A DNA stretch of 5,308 nucleotides, taken from the NCBI GenBank assembly GCA_044340025.1, contig JBIIUJ010000161.1, forward strand, positions 1-5,308, written 5' to 3'. The stretch is from JBIIUJ01 sp044340025 (GTDB lineage Bacteria; Pseudomonadota; Alphaproteobacteria; Caulobacterales; Aquidulcibacteraceae). Numbering within the stretch: position 1 is the first letter of the stretch; every line of letters starts with the position of its first letter. Made by a program: the position numbers and the translations under genes. Below, piece after piece: positions 5,263 through 5,308 of the stretch. Under the pieces are notes generated by a model. The model did not search any database. It was not told the DNA's origin and saw nothing but the letters and a program-made list of their open reading frames with translations.

Positions 5263-5308
5263 CGCGACGCCTCGCTCCGCTCCAAGGACAATTCGATCGA
5301 GGGCGGCT
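5263..5308 (+). pseudogene. C-terminal fragment of a second acyl-CoA dehydrogenase (cut by right edge)
   Basis: Codons 5263-5307 read RDASLRSKDNSIEGG, closely matching RDWLRSKGNSIEGG at the end of the preceding dehydrogenase. At DNA level 5278-5307 differs from 4984-5013 at only 3 of 30 bases, and two of the three changes are synonymous. This motif lies near the C-terminus of such enzymes, yet the sequence immediately upstream is palindromic repeats, not the rest of a dehydrogenase. It is therefore read as the tail of a truncated paralog. An in-frame ATG at 5245 could in principle start a short peptide, but no ribosome binding site is seen. The sequence after base 5308 is needed to know whether the reading frame continues. 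Confidence 0.5.

Noticed and set aside
5070..5291. Minus-strand open frame of 73 codons at the right end
   Set aside because: It is a translation of the palindromic repeats (LGPRLRGDDG-type text), a common spurious product of such repeats, with no family similarity.

Overview
The window reads as chromosomal DNA of a high-GC alphaproteobacterium. Hand counts give about 67-75% GC in 60-base samples of the main genes. Other pointers are a class I (archaeal-type) lysyl-tRNA synthetase, a PimC/FadE-type acyl-CoA dehydrogenase, and dispersed GTCGTCCCCGC...GCGGGGACCCAGG palindromic repeats of a kind familiar from Caulobacterales, Hyphomonadaceae and Sphingomonadales. The genus cannot be fixed from this sequence.

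Left part (1-1223, minus strand): the first 203 codons of a class I lysyl-tRNA synthetase run off the left edge. Upstream of it, transcribed the same way, is a DUF3291 protein gene whose GC content (about 56% where counted) is clearly below its neighbours. A 6-bp hairpin contains the synthetase Shine-Dalgarno sequence.

Middle (1224-1555): a 330-base gap holds the decayed remnant of an IS5-family transposase. Its N-terminal region (LNDAEW...LPPKRGR) is readable in one frame and a second transposase-like motif (RRLSKDFDRS) in another. The low-GC gene and the IS fossil together suggest a small acquired islet at the divergent junction.

Right part (1556-5076, plus strand): a SixA-type histidine phosphatase; a perfect 8-bp hairpin just after its stop; a membrane-embedded processive family 2 glycosyltransferase with the full D, DxD-like, TED, QRxRW set; a 68-residue two-helix membrane protein 10 bases downstream; and an acyl-CoA dehydrogenase with its own good ribosome binding site and a possible promoter. 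The glycosyltransferase and the small membrane protein look like a two-gene unit. The phosphatase and dehydrogenase have no obvious functional link to them.

Right edge (5077-5308): two identical direct 29-bp palindromic repeat units and one inverted variant with a compensated stem change, then about 45 bases matching the C-terminal signature of the preceding dehydrogenase. That match is probably the remnant or end of a paralogous gene.

No phage genes, tRNA, rRNA, defence system or convincing new system is visible. The most useful leads are the second dehydrogenase tail at the right edge, the IS fossil with its low-GC neighbour, and the uncharacterised glycosyltransferase/small membrane protein pair.
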